Origin: Capnocytophaga gingivalis ATCC 33624 | GTDB taxonomy: Bacteria; Bacteroidota; Bacteroidia; Flavobacteriales; Flavobacteriaceae | Length of the DNA stretch: 64,000 bases | Assembly: GCF_000174755.1 (NCBI RefSeq) | Contig: NZ_ACLQ01000008.1 | Span: 1 to 64,000 of the forward strand | Direction of reading: 5' to 3' | In this document: positions 33,141 to 42,449 of the stretch, piece by piece | Numbering within the stretch: the stretch's first letter is position 1 | Layout of the letters: every line of letters begins with the position of its first letter | Notes under the pieces: model-generated | The model's input: only the letters and a program-made list of their open reading frames with translations | Database searches by the model: none | What the model was told of the DNA's origin: nothing | Made by a program: the position numbers and the translations under genes

Positions 33141-33228
33141 AAGTTAAAACAAAATTAATTAATTAGTTTTTCTCAGGAAATAGCTGTAACTTGCGCTGTT
33201 TTTACACCTCTTGTTAAGAAACGTTAAA

Positions 33229-34083
33229 ATGAACTGGAAAATAATGTCCTCTTTTCTCCTTGTAGGCCTTCTTGTAAGCAGCTGCCAATGGCTAAGCTCC
33301 TCCGAGAAGGATCGTACTATTGTGGCCAAAGTGGGTAATTATTACCTCTATCAGGAGGATATCCAAAAACTTCTGCCCAAGGATTATACGCTTGAGGATA
33401 GTGTACAAATCGTAACCCCCTATATCAATAATTGGGCACTGAAAAAGCTCCTTTTCCTCAAGGCGGAAGAGAATATCAACAAAGAAAAACAAGAAGAATT
33501 CGAACACTTAGTCAGTCAATACCGCACGGATCTGTACACTCAGTTCTACTTGGACTTGCTCTCCCAACAGATTGATACCACCATCTCTCGCAAGGAAAGG
33601 GAGGATTTCTACGAGGTTAACAAAGAGGTTTTCCGCCTAAGTGAGGACTTGGTACAGCTCAGGTATATCCAGCTATCCTCTACCGAGATAAGCCCTAAGC
33701 TTTCAGCGGCTTTTCGTACCTATTCGTCCAAGGATAGGCATTATATAGATTCCCTTGCCCCCCACTTCACTTCTTCCTTTCTGAATGATTCTGTGTGGGT
33801 CAGAGCCAGTGAAGTAGAGGAAAAGCTCCCCTTACTCAAGGACAAACTCAAAAAAAGCTATCTCCATCAGCTCATAGAAGAAAGAGATTCTTCTTCGGTA
33901 TATTTGGTCAAAATCAACAATTTCTTGGAGACCTCCGACTATGCGCCTATGGAATATGCTTACCCTACTTTGAAACAAATTATTTTAAACAAACGCAAAA
34001 GCAAATATATCAACACTTTAGAAAAAGAGATTATCAATAGTGCCATTGAAAAAAAACAACTTGAGATCTATGAACAGAATTAG
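33229..34083 (+). CDS. SurA/PpiC-like periplasmic lipoprotein
   Basis: A 284-aa lipoprotein (lipobox LLVSSC). After the Cys there is no acidic export signal, so it probably stays in the periplasm. VAKVGNYYLYQEDIQKLLPKD resembles the N-terminal chaperone segment of SurA-type proteins, and the rest is helical; no parvulin catalytic core was recognised. It overlaps the next SurA-like gene by 14 bp, so the two are coupled and probably assist outer-membrane protein folding together. The ATG at 33229 was chosen over a TTG at 33211. Confidence 0.72.
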   Translation: MNWKIMSSFLLVGLLVSSCQWLSSSEKDRTIVAKVGNYYLYQEDIQKLLPKDYTLEDSVQIVTPYINNWALKKLLFLKAEENINKEKQEEFEHLVSQYRTDLYTQFYLDLLSQQIDTTISRKEREDFYEVNKEVFRLSEDLVQLRYIQLSSTEISPKLSAAFRTYSSKDRHYIDSLAPHFTSSFLNDSVWVRASEVEEKLPLLKDKLKKSYLHQLIEERDSSSVYLVKINNFLETSDYAPMEYAYPTLKQIILNKRKSKYINTLEKEIINSAIEKKQLEIYEQN

Positions 34084-35425
34084 TATCCTTTGCCAATTAT
34101 TCCTATTTTCCCTACTCTCCACCTCTGCTCTATGGGCGCAATCTCCCAAAAACAAGATAGATGGGGTGGCGGCCGTCGTGGGGGATTACCTAATCTTGGA
34201 AACAGATATTGACCGCGCTTTGGTGGAACTCAAATCCCAAAACGTGGATACCAAGAATGTTACCCGCTGCCAACTCTTAGGCAAGCTCATGGAGGACAAG
34301 CTCTATGTGAGCCAAGCCATTCAGGATAGTATCAAAATCTCTGACAATGACATTCGCGACGGGGTGAATCGCCGTATCGACTTCCTCGTGGAACAATTGG
34401 GCGACATCAAGAAAGTAGTAGATTTCTACCACAAGGACGACGAACAATCCCTTCGTGACGAGCTCTTCGAGATTCTTCGCCAGAACGAACTAAGCTCCCG
34501 CATGAAAGCTAAAATTGTAGAGAATATCGAGGTAACTCCCGAGGAGGTGAAGCAATTCTTCAACAAGATTCCTAAGGATGAGCTTCCTACAATCGGCACA
34601 GAACTGGAAATAGCTCAAATTGTTATAGAACCTAAAGCCCCTCAGAGCGAGATAGATAAGGTCATAGAACAACTCAAAGAAATCAAAAAAGATGTCTTGG
34701 AGAATGGAACAAGCTTCTCCACCAAGGCTATCCTCTACTCTGCCGACAGAGCTACAGGGGGCAAAGAGCTGACTTTCAACAGAAAATCAAGCTTTGCCAA
34801 AGAGTTCAAGGATGTGGCTTTCTCCCTCCAAGAAGGAGAAATATCTGACCCTTTCAAGACAGATTTCGGATGGCATATCCTACAAGTAGTCAAGATACGT
34901 GGTAAGGAAGTCTCTGTACGCCATATCCTTATGGTGCCTCAGATTCCTCAAAACTCCTTGGAAGAAGCCAAAAAGAAAATCAATGATATCCGTGATAAGA
35001 TCATCAACAAAGAATTTACTTTCGCCGAAGCTGCTAAGAATTTCTCAGATGAGAAGGAAACAAGAGAAGATGGCGGACAGCTGCTCAATCCCGAGGACTA
35101 TTCTACTAAGTTCGAGCTCACTCGTATGGAACCTCTACTCTACTCTCAGGTAGCTTCCCTCAAGGACGATGAGGTCTCTACCCCTATCATGGACGAAGAT
35201 AGAACCGGTAGAAAAATGTATAAAATATACCGCGTGACCAATCGTACCAATGAGCATACCGCTGATTTTGTAAATGATTATATACGAATCAAAGACTTAG
35301 CGCTGAAGGAAAAACAATTGGAAGCTGTACAAAAGTGGATCAAAGGAGCTATCCAAAAGACTTTCGTCTCTGTCAAAGGAGAGTACCGAAACTGTAAGTT
35401 CTCCAACAATTGGTTGAAAAAATAG
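34070..35425 (+). CDS. SurA-like periplasmic peptidyl-prolyl isomerase
   Basis: A 451-aa exported chaperone with signal peptide (about 1-23, ALWAQ). The N-domain KIDGVAAVVGDYLILETDID fits SurA. Two parvulin-type regions follow: one around LEIAQIVIEP...FAFSLQEGEISDPF-like sequence (about 175-290) and one beginning VRHILMVPQIP (about 295-395). It should escort outer-membrane proteins to the BAM complex. It is coupled to the lipoprotein upstream and closed by a terminator. Confidence 0.88.
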   Translation: MNRISILCQLFLFSLLSTSALWAQSPKNKIDGVAAVVGDYLILETDIDRALVELKSQNVDTKNVTRCQLLGKLMEDKLYVSQAIQDSIKISDNDIRDGVNRRIDFLVEQLGDIKKVVDFYHKDDEQSLRDELFEILRQNELSSRMKAKIVENIEVTPEEVKQFFNKIPKDELPTIGTELEIAQIVIEPKAPQSEIDKVIEQLKEIKKDVLENGTSFSTKAILYSADRATGGKELTFNRKSSFAKEFKDVAFSLQEGEISDPFKTDFGWHILQVVKIRGKEVSVRHILMVPQIPQNSLEEAKKKINDIRDKIINKEFTFAEAAKNFSDEKETREDGGQLLNPEDYSTKFELTRMEPLLYSQVASLKDDEVSTPIMDEDRTGRKMYKIYRVTNRTNEHTADFVNDYIRIKDLALKEKQLEAVQKWIKGAIQKTFVSVKGEYRNCKFSNNWLKK

Positions 35426-35452
35426 GCTTTCTTCACTAATATATTATATAGA

Positions 35453-35489
35453 ACATTCGCCCCTTCGATAGGAGCGAATGTCTTTTTTT
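35453..35489 (+). terminator. terminator of the surA-like operon
   Basis: An 8-bp stem ACATTCGC/GCGAATGT (35453-35460 with 35474-35481), extended inside by CCT/AGG, with seven T after it. Confidence 0.85.
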
Positions 35490-35520
35490 AATATCCCTCC
35501 AAATAAAGTTTATCAAAAGG

Positions 35521-35551
35521 TTGTTTATGTCATTTTTTTTATTTACCTTTG
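35521..35551 (+). promoter_or_regulatory. mdh promoter
   Basis: TTG (35521-35523), a 20-bp spacer and TACCTTTG (35544-35551), 36 bp before the ATG. Confidence 0.8.
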
Positions 35552-35587
35552 ACATCGGATACAATAACATTTTAAAAAATTTTTTAT

Positions 35588-36520
35588 ATGAAAGTAACTG
35601 TAGTAGGCGCTGGCGCTGTCGGTGCCAGTTGTGCAGAATACATTGCACTAAAGAATTTCGCTTCCGAAGTTGTCCTTATCGACATCAAGGAAGGTTTTGC
35701 CGAAGGAAAAGCTATGGATCTTATGCAGACAGCTTCTCTTAATGGCTTCGATACCCGTATCGTAGGGGTCACTAATGACTATTCCAAGACCGCAGGTAGC
35801 GATGTTGCGGTAATCACCTCTGGTATTCCTCGCAAGCCTGGCATGACTCGTGAAGAACTTATCGGTACCAATGCCAATATTGTAAAGTCGGTAGTCGAAC
35901 AATTGGTAAAACACTCTCCTAACATTATTGTCATTGTAGTGAGCAACCCTATGGACACCATGGCTTATTTGGTACACAAAGCCACCAAACTACCTAAAAA
36001 CCACATTATCGGTATGGGTGGTGCTTTGGACTCTGCCCGTTTCAAATATCGCTTAGCAGAAGCCCTCGGCAGCCCTATCTCCGATGTGGATGGTATGGTA
36101 ATCGCGGCTCATAGTGATAGCGGTATGCTACCTCTTACACGCCTTGCCAGCTATCGTGGGGTGCCTGTAAGCGAATTCCTTTCTGCAGAGCGCCTCTCTC
36201 AAGTGGCTGAAGATACCAAAGTAGGAGGAGCTACTCTTACCAAGCTCTTGGGTACTTCCGCTTGGTATGCCCCTGGTGCGGCTGTTTCCGCCTTAGTACA
36301 GGCGATTGCTTGCGACCAGAAGAAACTCTTCCCTTGTTCTGTACTTCTGGAAGGAGAATACGGACAGAAAGATGTATGCGTAGGGGTGCCTGTAATCATC
36401 GGTCGTGATGGAGTAGAACGCATCGTAGAGGTAAAACTCAATGAGGCTGAAAAAGCTAAATTCAACGAAAGCACACAAGCTGTACGCGAAGTAAACAAAG
36501 CCCTTGAGGGCGTACTATAA
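35588..36520 (+). CDS. mdh: malate dehydrogenase
   Basis: A 310-aa LDH-type malate dehydrogenase oxidising malate to oxaloacetate with NAD in the TCA cycle. The Rossmann loop is GAGAVG (about 7-12), the NAD-specifying Asp is in VLIDI, the substrate arginines are Arg82, Arg88 and Arg151, and the catalytic His175 is in MVIAAHSDSGM. That last motif is usually GGHGD-, so two neighbouring glycines are replaced, but the His and the relay Asp148 remain. Single-gene unit. Confidence 0.95.
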   Translation: MKVTVVGAGAVGASCAEYIALKNFASEVVLIDIKEGFAEGKAMDLMQTASLNGFDTRIVGVTNDYSKTAGSDVAVITSGIPRKPGMTREELIGTNANIVKSVVEQLVKHSPNIIVIVVSNPMDTMAYLVHKATKLPKNHIIGMGGALDSARFKYRLAEALGSPISDVDGMVIAAHSDSGMLPLTRLASYRGVPVSEFLSAERLSQVAEDTKVGGATLTKLLGTSAWYAPGAAVSALVQAIACDQKKLFPCSVLLEGEYGQKDVCVGVPVIIGRDGVERIVEVKLNEAEKAKFNESTQAVREVNKALEGVL

Positions 36521-36543
36521 AAACCCTTTTATCACAACTAAAA

Positions 36544-36580
36544 AAGAGGCTGTCCTAAATCAGGTACAGCCTCTTGTCAT
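36544..36580. terminator. terminator between convergent mdh and polyimmunity-like genes
   Basis: A 10-bp stem (36544-36553 with 36566-36575). The T-run is on the minus-strand exit side, so it mainly ends the minus-strand gene. Confidence 0.75.
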
Positions 36581-36597
36581 ACTATTTGAAAAGCTAA

Positions 36598-38730
36598 CTA
36601 AGAGCCACAATTGATAAATATTACTGGTGTTCCATCCTCTTCATATCCTTCTATATCGAAGCCTTCAAAGAAGATGTGATCTCCCAAGTCTTTGTTGGAC
36701 AAGGTATTGTGAATCAACCACAAGAGTTCCAAAGCTCCAAAGGCAGCTCCATCTCCTGAGTAGAGCTCGGCGACGATAAGCGCTTGATAAAGACCATTTT
36801 CATCAGGTTCTTCGTCAAAGAGGTTCTCATTGGCCAATATCTCAAAGTCATAGAGTTCTTTTCGGCTCTTTATCCAAGCTTCGTACATGATTTTTACCTT
36901 AGGCGAACGGAAAATAGTTCCAAAAGGATTGAAATCCTCCAAATCATTCTCTACATCCGAATTGTAGGTCTTCACAGCTTCCCAGAAGATCATCAGTCCT
37001 GGATAGGCTTCTTGGGTGAATGCCCAGTATACTTCATCCAAGAGATTGGAATTCTGAGTAGGAGTATAGCCCTCACATACATTCTGGCGATGTACATCTA
37101 CCACAGGTGGATAAGGAATTTCCTTCTCTGAGAAGAGTTCTAAGAGTGCTCCGCTATCATTCTCGAGCTTGTAGAGCATCTCTTGTTCGTATAGAGGTAC
37201 TATGCTATAGAAGTTGACCTCCTTGCCTGAAGGTGCCAAGTGTGCCACGGCATCCTCTCCGTCCTTATTATCGGCTGCAATGAGCAACATACAGGTGAAG
37301 TTAGTCCCTTCCAAAGGCTCTCCTGTAGGTACTGTATGTCCCCAAGCCAAAAAGGTATCTTGCTCTATAGGCAAGCGAGAGAGAATCTTTAGCCAACGGA
37401 TAGGCCAATAATCTTTCTCTTCTTCACTCTTAAGATTCCAAGTAGGCGGCAAGTTAATGCACATCTCAGCATAGGGACTTCCATTGAACCCATCAGGAAC
37501 ATTCATCGCATAAGCGCCCATACCTCCAGTAACTAAGGTATAATAGTTACGCTCAGGAGTTGGTTTTACGATATAGATATCACAATGAATATCTGGAGAT
37601 ACCAACTCATGGAGTACCTCGTCGAATTCTCCTATATTCTCTTGGATATATTCCTCTAAGGATTCTCTTTCTTCCTCGCTATAGTAAGAAGGCTCAAAGT
37701 TTCCTCGAGAGAGGAACTCTAAGGCGTCTTTTTCCTCTGAGTATGCCAATTGACCTTTTTTCATTCCTTCTATCATAACATTTGCCCATTGGAAAATATT
37801 TGGATAGATAAAGTCCAGTTCACAATCTTCTATCTTCTCAGCAGGAGATACCCCTATGAGCTGCCCGAAGATTCCTTCCTGCTCATCTGGGTCAAAGTCA
37901 AAACACAAATAGCTGGGGGCATCCTCTCCTTCTAATTCTTGAACCATAAAGGGCACCCATTTGCGTGAATAGAGACGGTTCTTTATATAGCCTTCTTCTA
38001 CAAACTCATCTTCTGGAATACGTACTTTTTGCCAATTCTTACCATAATGAGCCTCTAAGTATTGTTCCATTTCATCCTGATAGGCTTCTATCTCGTCCAA
38101 GGACACGAAGCGCTGTCCTGCACTATAGAAAGGCGCGCCTGTCTGTCCATCAAAGGTTCTGTGAAGTTGCTTGAACTCCTCAGATAGGGCAAAGCCTAAG
38201 CGCTTCTCGAGCGCTTCTATCTTCTGTTCGGTAGCGGGAGCTCCTAAGCGATCTGTCATCTGGGGAGCATACTGTGCTATGGCTCTTTTGTAGTTCTCCA
38301 AGATATATTCTACCCCTCCTCTACCTCCTGCTACAGCATCCAATAGAGTAATTCCTTTCTCTTCGGCTATGGAAAGATAGTCCAATAGTTCTTGTGTACC
38401 TGAAAGGGAAGTTGCTTTAAGTAAGTGCTTCTTAGCGTTCTCCATATCATTAAGATAGAAGTAAGAATAGCCTATACGATAGTTCCAGCTCTCAGTATCT
38501 CCAATTTCTGGCTCAAGGTACTTAAATACTTCTACCGCACGTTGTAGATATTTCTCATTCTCTTTATTGGAATCCAACCAATAGAGGTTGTTGTAAGCTC
38601 GGCCTAATTCACTAAGTACTTCGGTGGTTTTGCTCTCGTGTGGAAGATTTTCAATAAAATCAACAATGGCTTGGATATGGTCATCCTCATTCCACTTATC
38701 AATTTTTTTTAAGATCTGTTGCTCTGTCAT
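36598..38730 (-). CDS. TPR - SMI1/KNR4 - SUFU multidomain (polyimmunity-like) protein
   Basis: A 710-aa cytoplasmic protein with four parts. Residues 1-130 are helical TPR-like repeats (ELGRAYNNLYW, YRIGYSYFYLND). About 165-330 is an SMI1/KNR4 domain (RLGFALSEEFKQLHRTFDG, SYLCFDFDPDEQ). About 375-545 is a SUFU domain (DIYIVKPTPERNYYTLVTGG, YWPIRWLKILSRLP, WGHTVPTGEP). The last ~150 residues are not recognised. SMI1/KNR4 and SUFU domains are typical immunity modules against polymorphic toxins. No toxin or secretion gene is adjacent, so the target is unknown. Confidence 0.82.
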   Translation of the reverse strand: MTEQQILKKIDKWNEDDHIQAIVDFIENLPHESKTTEVLSELGRAYNNLYWLDSNKENEKYLQRAVEVFKYLEPEIGDTESWNYRIGYSYFYLNDMENAKKHLLKATSLSGTQELLDYLSIAEEKGITLLDAVAGGRGGVEYILENYKRAIAQYAPQMTDRLGAPATEQKIEALEKRLGFALSEEFKQLHRTFDGQTGAPFYSAGQRFVSLDEIEAYQDEMEQYLEAHYGKNWQKVRIPEDEFVEEGYIKNRLYSRKWVPFMVQELEGEDAPSYLCFDFDPDEQEGIFGQLIGVSPAEKIEDCELDFIYPNIFQWANVMIEGMKKGQLAYSEEKDALEFLSRGNFEPSYYSEEERESLEEYIQENIGEFDEVLHELVSPDIHCDIYIVKPTPERNYYTLVTGGMGAYAMNVPDGFNGSPYAEMCINLPPTWNLKSEEEKDYWPIRWLKILSRLPIEQDTFLAWGHTVPTGEPLEGTNFTCMLLIAADNKDGEDAVAHLAPSGKEVNFYSIVPLYEQEMLYKLENDSGALLELFSEKEIPYPPVVDVHRQNVCEGYTPTQNSNLLDEVYWAFTQEAYPGLMIFWEAVKTYNSDVENDLEDFNPFGTIFRSPKVKIMYEAWIKSRKELYDFEILANENLFDEEPDENGLYQALIVAELYSGDGAAFGALELLWLIHNTLSNKDLGDHIFFEGFDIEGYEEDGTPVIFINCGS

Positions 38731-38782
38731 AATTTATTGATTTTAAGTAGATTATAAATTATTTTCTAACATTACTAAACAA

Positions 38783-38883
38783 AAAATGGCAAGCTACCTA
38801 CATCGCACCGCTACAACCTTATACCTTTGCTGCGTTCCCACCCTGGAGGATTCTAAGGGAGCTGGTCGTGTAAGACTTGCCGA
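38783..38883 (-). ncRNA. ffs: signal recognition particle RNA (small bacterial type)
   Basis: About 100 nt. Read on the minus strand it starts near GGCAAG and ends in CTTGCC followed by T6, closing one long hairpin. The apical region contains CCAGGGTGGGAACGCAGCA, the form of the conserved SRP loop (GGAA...GCAGCA) that binds Ffh and FtsY. The promoter is directly upstream. Ends are approximate. Confidence 0.88.
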
Positions 38884-38886
38884 GTG

Positions 38887-38916
38887 CAAAGGTACAAAAA
38901 AAATAATAATCTGCAA
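38887..38916 (-). promoter_or_regulatory. promoter of the SRP RNA
   Basis: On the minus strand TTG (38914-38916), a 19-bp spacer and TACCTTTG (38887-38894). Confidence 0.85.
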
Positions 38917-39031
38917 CCTTATTCCAATATTTTTTTGTACTTTTACGCAAATTTTTTCTCTGAATCTATTTTATCTTTTTTATATACTTATAAAGTATTA
39001 AAAATCAATTGTTTAATTAAAAAATGTTTTT

Positions 39032-39451
39032 ATGACAACCAATCAAACTTTTACCATGATTAAGCCCAATGCCGTAGAAAAAGGGCATACTGGGGCTATT
39101 ATTGACCAAATCATCAAGGGTGGCTACCGAATTATAGCCCTTAAGTATGTATGGCTCAGCCAAAGGGAAGCGGAGAAGTTTTACGAAATCCACAAGGAAC
39201 GTCCTTTCTTTGCTGAGTTGGTGGCTTTCATGTCGCGTAGCCCTATTGTAGCCATTGCTTTGGAAAAGGAGAATGCAGTAGAAGCTTTCCGTGAATTTAT
39301 CGGAGCTACAGATCCAGCCAAGGCGGCAGAGGGAACTATTCGTGCCAAATATGGGGAGAGTGTAGGAGAAAACGCCATTCATGGCTCTGACTCCAACGAA
39401 AACGCCCAAAGAGAAATAGGATTTTTCTTCTCTGGGCGTGAGGTTTATTAA
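39032..39451 (+). CDS. ndk: nucleoside-diphosphate kinase
   Basis: A 139-aa enzyme that balances NTP pools by phosphate transfer through His117 (NAIHGSDS). The N-terminus [10 protein letters not shown] and the [17 protein letters not shown] stretch are full matches to the family. Length is normal. No clear -33/-7 promoter is visible in the AT-rich leader. It ends at an 11-bp hairpin (39456-39485). Confidence 0.96.
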   Translation: MTTNQTFTMIKPNAVEKGHTGAIIDQIIKGGYRIIALKYVWLSQREAEKFYEIHKERPFFAELVAFMSRSPIVAIALEKENAVEAFREFIGATDPAKAAEGTIRAKYGESVGENAIHGSDSNENAQREIGFFFSGREVY

Positions 39452-39455
39452 GTTT

Positions 39456-39485
39456 CAGTGGTCAGTCTATGATGACTGACCACTG
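39456..39485. terminator. hairpin between ndk and the convergent nuclease gene
   Basis: Perfect 11-bp stem (39456-39466 with 39475-39485) with an 8-base loop. It has no strong T-run, so termination is likely but weaker than elsewhere. Confidence 0.6.
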
Positions 39486-39489
39486 TCTA

Positions 39490-40533
39490 CTAAAATTCTT
39501 TTATCAGGTACAGATATACAGGAAAGTGGTCTGAGTACCCACCTGTATAGCTTCCGTTGGCATAGCTACGGTAAGGATAGCCCGCATACTTACCAGAAGG
39601 ATTGGCCAGCTCTGGACTATTGAATACTCCTGCTTTCCAATATTTATAACCTTCTGCTTCTTTAGCCAAATAGCCATAGGTGAGAACAAACTGGTCAAAC
39701 AGGCTCCAGCTATCGCGATAAGCTAAGGTACCTATTCCCTTTTTGTACATATTCTCCATAGGGTTATACAAGTCCCCTTGTTGTACTTTCTTCTTATCGG
39801 CTTTGGTCTTGAGAATCTTTTTGAATCCGGAGTTGGTCGGATCGTCATTGAAGTCGCCCATGCTGATTACCTTTGCCATAGGATTTATAGCCGTTAGCGA
39901 ATCGAAAATCCTCTTGTTCAGTGCGGCAGCAGCCTCTCTCAAGGGGCGCGAAGCGGCTTCCCCTCCTGAGCGCGAAGGCCAGTGATTGACGATAAAGTGC
40001 ACTTCCTCCCCATCCATCTCTCCAGAAATGAGTATCTGATCACGAGTATAGCGACGCTTACCGGCTGCATCTTTTATATCCAAAAAGTGTTTGGAGGTTT
40101 TTGTAGGCTTGAATACACTTTGTTTGTAGATAAAAGCCACATCTATCCCTCGGGCATCAGGCGAATTGTAATGTACAATGCCATAATAGTTGTCCTTGAG
40201 AGCTTCGGAATTGACCAAATCCTCAACTACTTCTCGGTTTTCTACCTCAGCAAGCCCTACAAAGTCAGGCGCTTGCCCAGTCACATCCTTACCTATCTTA
40301 GCGATAGTCTGGCCGAGCTTGTTCACATGATCATAGTAGTGCTTACTGGTCCAATGGTCTTTACCCGTAGGGGTACGATCATCGTCAAACTTCTTAGGAT
40401 CATTGATCGTATCAAAGAGATTTTCTACATTGTAGAAAGCCACCGTACGTATCTTGTACGTTTTGTTTTGCGCTTGCAATAATAAGCTATTCAAAATCAA
40501 TAAAATAGTAAATGGTAAATAGATTTTTCTCAT
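39490..40533 (-). CDS. exported endonuclease/exonuclease/phosphatase-family protein
   Basis: A 347-aa protein with signal peptide (about 1-22, LLLQAQ). The EEP fold motifs are visible: AFYNVENLFD, GLAEVENREV (metal Glu), NHWPSRSGG, MGDFNDDP and the final YSDHFPVY. The fold cleaves phosphodiesters in DNA, RNA or lipids; the target here is unknown. A -7 box TATCTTTG (40550-40557) lies upstream. Nutrient scavenging of extracellular nucleic acid is plausible for an exported member. Confidence 0.88.
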   Translation of the reverse strand: MRKIYLPFTILLILNSLLLQAQNKTYKIRTVAFYNVENLFDTINDPKKFDDDRTPTGKDHWTSKHYYDHVNKLGQTIAKIGKDVTGQAPDFVGLAEVENREVVEDLVNSEALKDNYYGIVHYNSPDARGIDVAFIYKQSVFKPTKTSKHFLDIKDAAGKRRYTRDQILISGEMDGEEVHFIVNHWPSRSGGEAASRPLREAAAALNKRIFDSLTAINPMAKVISMGDFNDDPTNSGFKKILKTKADKKKVQQGDLYNPMENMYKKGIGTLAYRDSWSLFDQFVLTYGYLAKEAEGYKYWKAGVFNSPELANPSGKYAGYPYRSYANGSYTGGYSDHFPVYLYLIKEF

Positions 40534-40642
40534 GTGAGTTACTTTTGTGCAAAGATACGTTTTTTTCTTGAAATATTAAAACAATACTGCTGTTTTAATA
40601 CCTCGTTTGCTTACAGCTCCCTTAGAAAGCCAGAGGCTCTAC

Positions 40643-40722
40643 TTAGTAGTCGGCACGAGCTGCAAGAAATGTACCATCAGGGGCTAAACAATTAAGATGC
40701 TTAGTAGTTTTTATTAGTCAAA
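40643..40722 (-). pseudogene. decayed downstream fragment after the BNR lipoprotein gene
   Basis: The plus-strand 94-bp repeat copy A (40681-40774) covers this fragment and the end of the lipoprotein gene. One frame reads ...TKHLNCLAPDGTFLAARADY then stop (40643-40645). The related fragment at 42.5 kb reads ...TAKYLNCLAPGGKMIV. There is no start codon or promoter, so it is a remnant. Confidence 0.55.
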
Positions 40723-41871
40723 TCAGTCTTTCAAGAACTCCCCTACCATTATACGACCGCCACTCTCTGGAGAATCTCCACGAAAGAAAATACCCTCAAA
40801 AACAATATATTTGTCCTCAAAGAAACCTACATTCTTATTAAAACCAAACAAACCTACCATAGGAATTTTATGGGTTTTCCACGTTTTCCCTTTGTCAAAA
40901 GAAAAACGCAATTCAGTATGTGTGTGAAGCTTTGTATAATCACAGATAAAGTCCTTATAGTAATAGTGCTTTTCACGATTTTCTTTGGTTATCTTACGGA
41001 CAAAGTTTTCCTTGAGATCGTAAATCATCAATTCGTATGTTTCCTCATCATTCTCATTTTTTGCATTTTGCAAGGAAAGAGGGGTATTGTAATCAGACGA
41101 ATTTTCAGGAAAGAAATAATTATATTTATGTTTAAGCTGATTAAAGAGTTTGTCTTCTCCTGTAATTACGTTGTAAGTACGAAGCTCTAAAATTTTATTG
41201 TAATATAGAATATCTCCATTCTGATGAATAGGATAATACTGATAAGCAGTGAGTTTTTTAGGTATCTCATATAACTTTACAGAGTCTTTACTTAATACAT
41301 CTGCTAAAAAACGAATTTCATTCTTTTCACATTTGAGAAATCGACCATCAAAATCACTATAATAAGTTTCATCCCCTCTATGGTAAATATCTATTTTTTT
41401 GAACTGAAAAGTTGTATGATTAAGGAGATATACATATTTATTTTTATCCCCAGAAGTCTTTATAATGCTATAATCTTTTGTATAGGCTACCATATCATAG
41501 ACATCATTTCCTTCAAGAATGAGTTCCTTGTAGGATTGCCCTCTATCCGTAGAGATATAGAGTACCGCTTGCTTTTCTGTTGCTGTAGGGTCAAAATTAG
41601 GAGTGTCCTTTTGAGCTCCCAAGATAATGACATTCTCCATAGGGGAAAACACCAAACTCAATTCCTTGTCCGAACCTGGATTGAATCCATGGTTTCTCTT
41701 TTTGTACAAATCCATAAAGTTGTATTTGGCAGTCCATTTCATATTATCATCCTTAGTTTCTTTGACTTCTTTGGTTTCTTGGGGTTCTTTGTTTTCTTTA
41801 TTATCTTTAGTTTTAAAGAAACAAGAAGTTAGGAATATCGCTAAGAGTAAAAATAATAATATCTTTTTCAT
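40723..41871 (-). CDS. BNR-repeat lipoprotein
   Basis: A 382-aa lipoprotein. The signal peptide ends in LTSC, followed by a Lys/Glu-rich linker of ~25 residues (about 23-45). The body has two clear Asp-boxes, STDRGQSY and SFDKGKTW, suggesting a propeller. The ATG at 41871 is followed by the full signal peptide; a longer start at 41910 contains the -7 box and was rejected. The last ~17 codons and downstream sequence are duplicated near 42.6 kb, so a second paralog was once present. Function unknown. Confidence 0.7.
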   Translation of the reverse strand: MKKILLFLLLAIFLTSCFFKTKDNKENKEPQETKEVKETKDDNMKWTAKYNFMDLYKKRNHGFNPGSDKELSLVFSPMENVIILGAQKDTPNFDPTATEKQAVLYISTDRGQSYKELILEGNDVYDMVAYTKDYSIIKTSGDKNKYVYLLNHTTFQFKKIDIYHRGDETYYSDFDGRFLKCEKNEIRFLADVLSKDSVKLYEIPKKLTAYQYYPIHQNGDILYYNKILELRTYNVITGEDKLFNQLKHKYNYFFPENSSDYNTPLSLQNAKNENDEETYELMIYDLKENFVRKITKENREKHYYYKDFICDYTKLHTHTELRFSFDKGKTWKTHKIPMVGLFGFNKNVGFFEDKYIVFEGIFFRGDSPESGGRIMVGEFLKD

Positions 41872-41889
41872 AAGAATAGGTTTTTTCTG

Positions 41890-41918
41890 CAAATATAGGA
41901 ATAAAAACAAAAAAGCAA
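41890..41918 (-). promoter_or_regulatory. promoter of the BNR-repeat lipoprotein
   Basis: On the minus strand TTG (41916-41918), an 18-bp spacer and TATATTTG (41890-41897). Confidence 0.7.
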
Positions 41919-41925
41919 TACTTTT

Positions 41926-42330
41926 TTATTCTTCTTCTCTTCTATAATTTAAACAATCACAAGGAAAATTTTTTATATAGTAATCACTCTGAAAATTACA
42001 ATCTTTCAAATTTATTGTATATTCTCCTTTTTGAAAATGTAGGTTTTGAATGAGGATTTGTTTTCTTTCTTCTAAACTTAGGATGATACTCATAGTATCT
42101 TTCTTATAAATAAAAATATTTTTACCATTATTGCTTATTGCTATAGGCATTGTTTTTTTCATAGACAAAGACAAAAAATAAATCGTTGTTTTTATATTAT
42201 TAGCCTTTATCTTTTTTACAAATAGAGGTTTTTTTGAAAAAGAAATACTATCAACTATAATTATAGAAGGTAAGGGCTGAGCATTGGAATAAAAAAATAA
42301 GAATGATAAGAAAATAATTAGGTATCTCAT
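41926..42330 (-). CDS. small exported protein of unknown function
   Basis: A 134-aa protein with a signal peptide (about 1-17, FFYSNAQ) and three cysteines near the C-terminus (CNF...CDCLN). It is very AT-rich and Lys/Ile-rich compared with neighbours. A -7 box TATATTTG (42354-42361) lies upstream. It is part of a cluster of small exported proteins with decayed copies around it. No family was recognised. Confidence 0.6.
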   Translation of the reverse strand: MRYLIIFLSFLFFYSNAQPLPSIIIVDSISFSKKPLFVKKIKANNIKTTIYFLSLSMKKTMPIAISNNGKNIFIYKKDTMSIILSLEERKQILIQNLHFQKGEYTINLKDCNFQSDYYIKNFPCDCLNYRREEE

Positions 42331-42449
42331 AAATAACTAGATTTATTGTGATGCAAATATAATTGTAAGTCAGTGATTTGTTACATCGAACTGAGGTTAA
42401 AATAACCATCTAAGGGGGGTGGGGTTATGATATTTCTATCTGTAAAAAA

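Noticed and set aside
35588-36520. Malate dehydrogenase with altered active-site motif as a non-functional enzyme
   Set aside because: The catalytic His, relay Asp and substrate arginines are all present; only flanking glycines differ.
36598-39451. Toxin-immunity pair around the SMI1-SUFU protein
   Set aside because: No toxin, Rhs, LXG or secretion gene is in the neighbourhood; the adjacent loci are mdh, SRP RNA and ndk.
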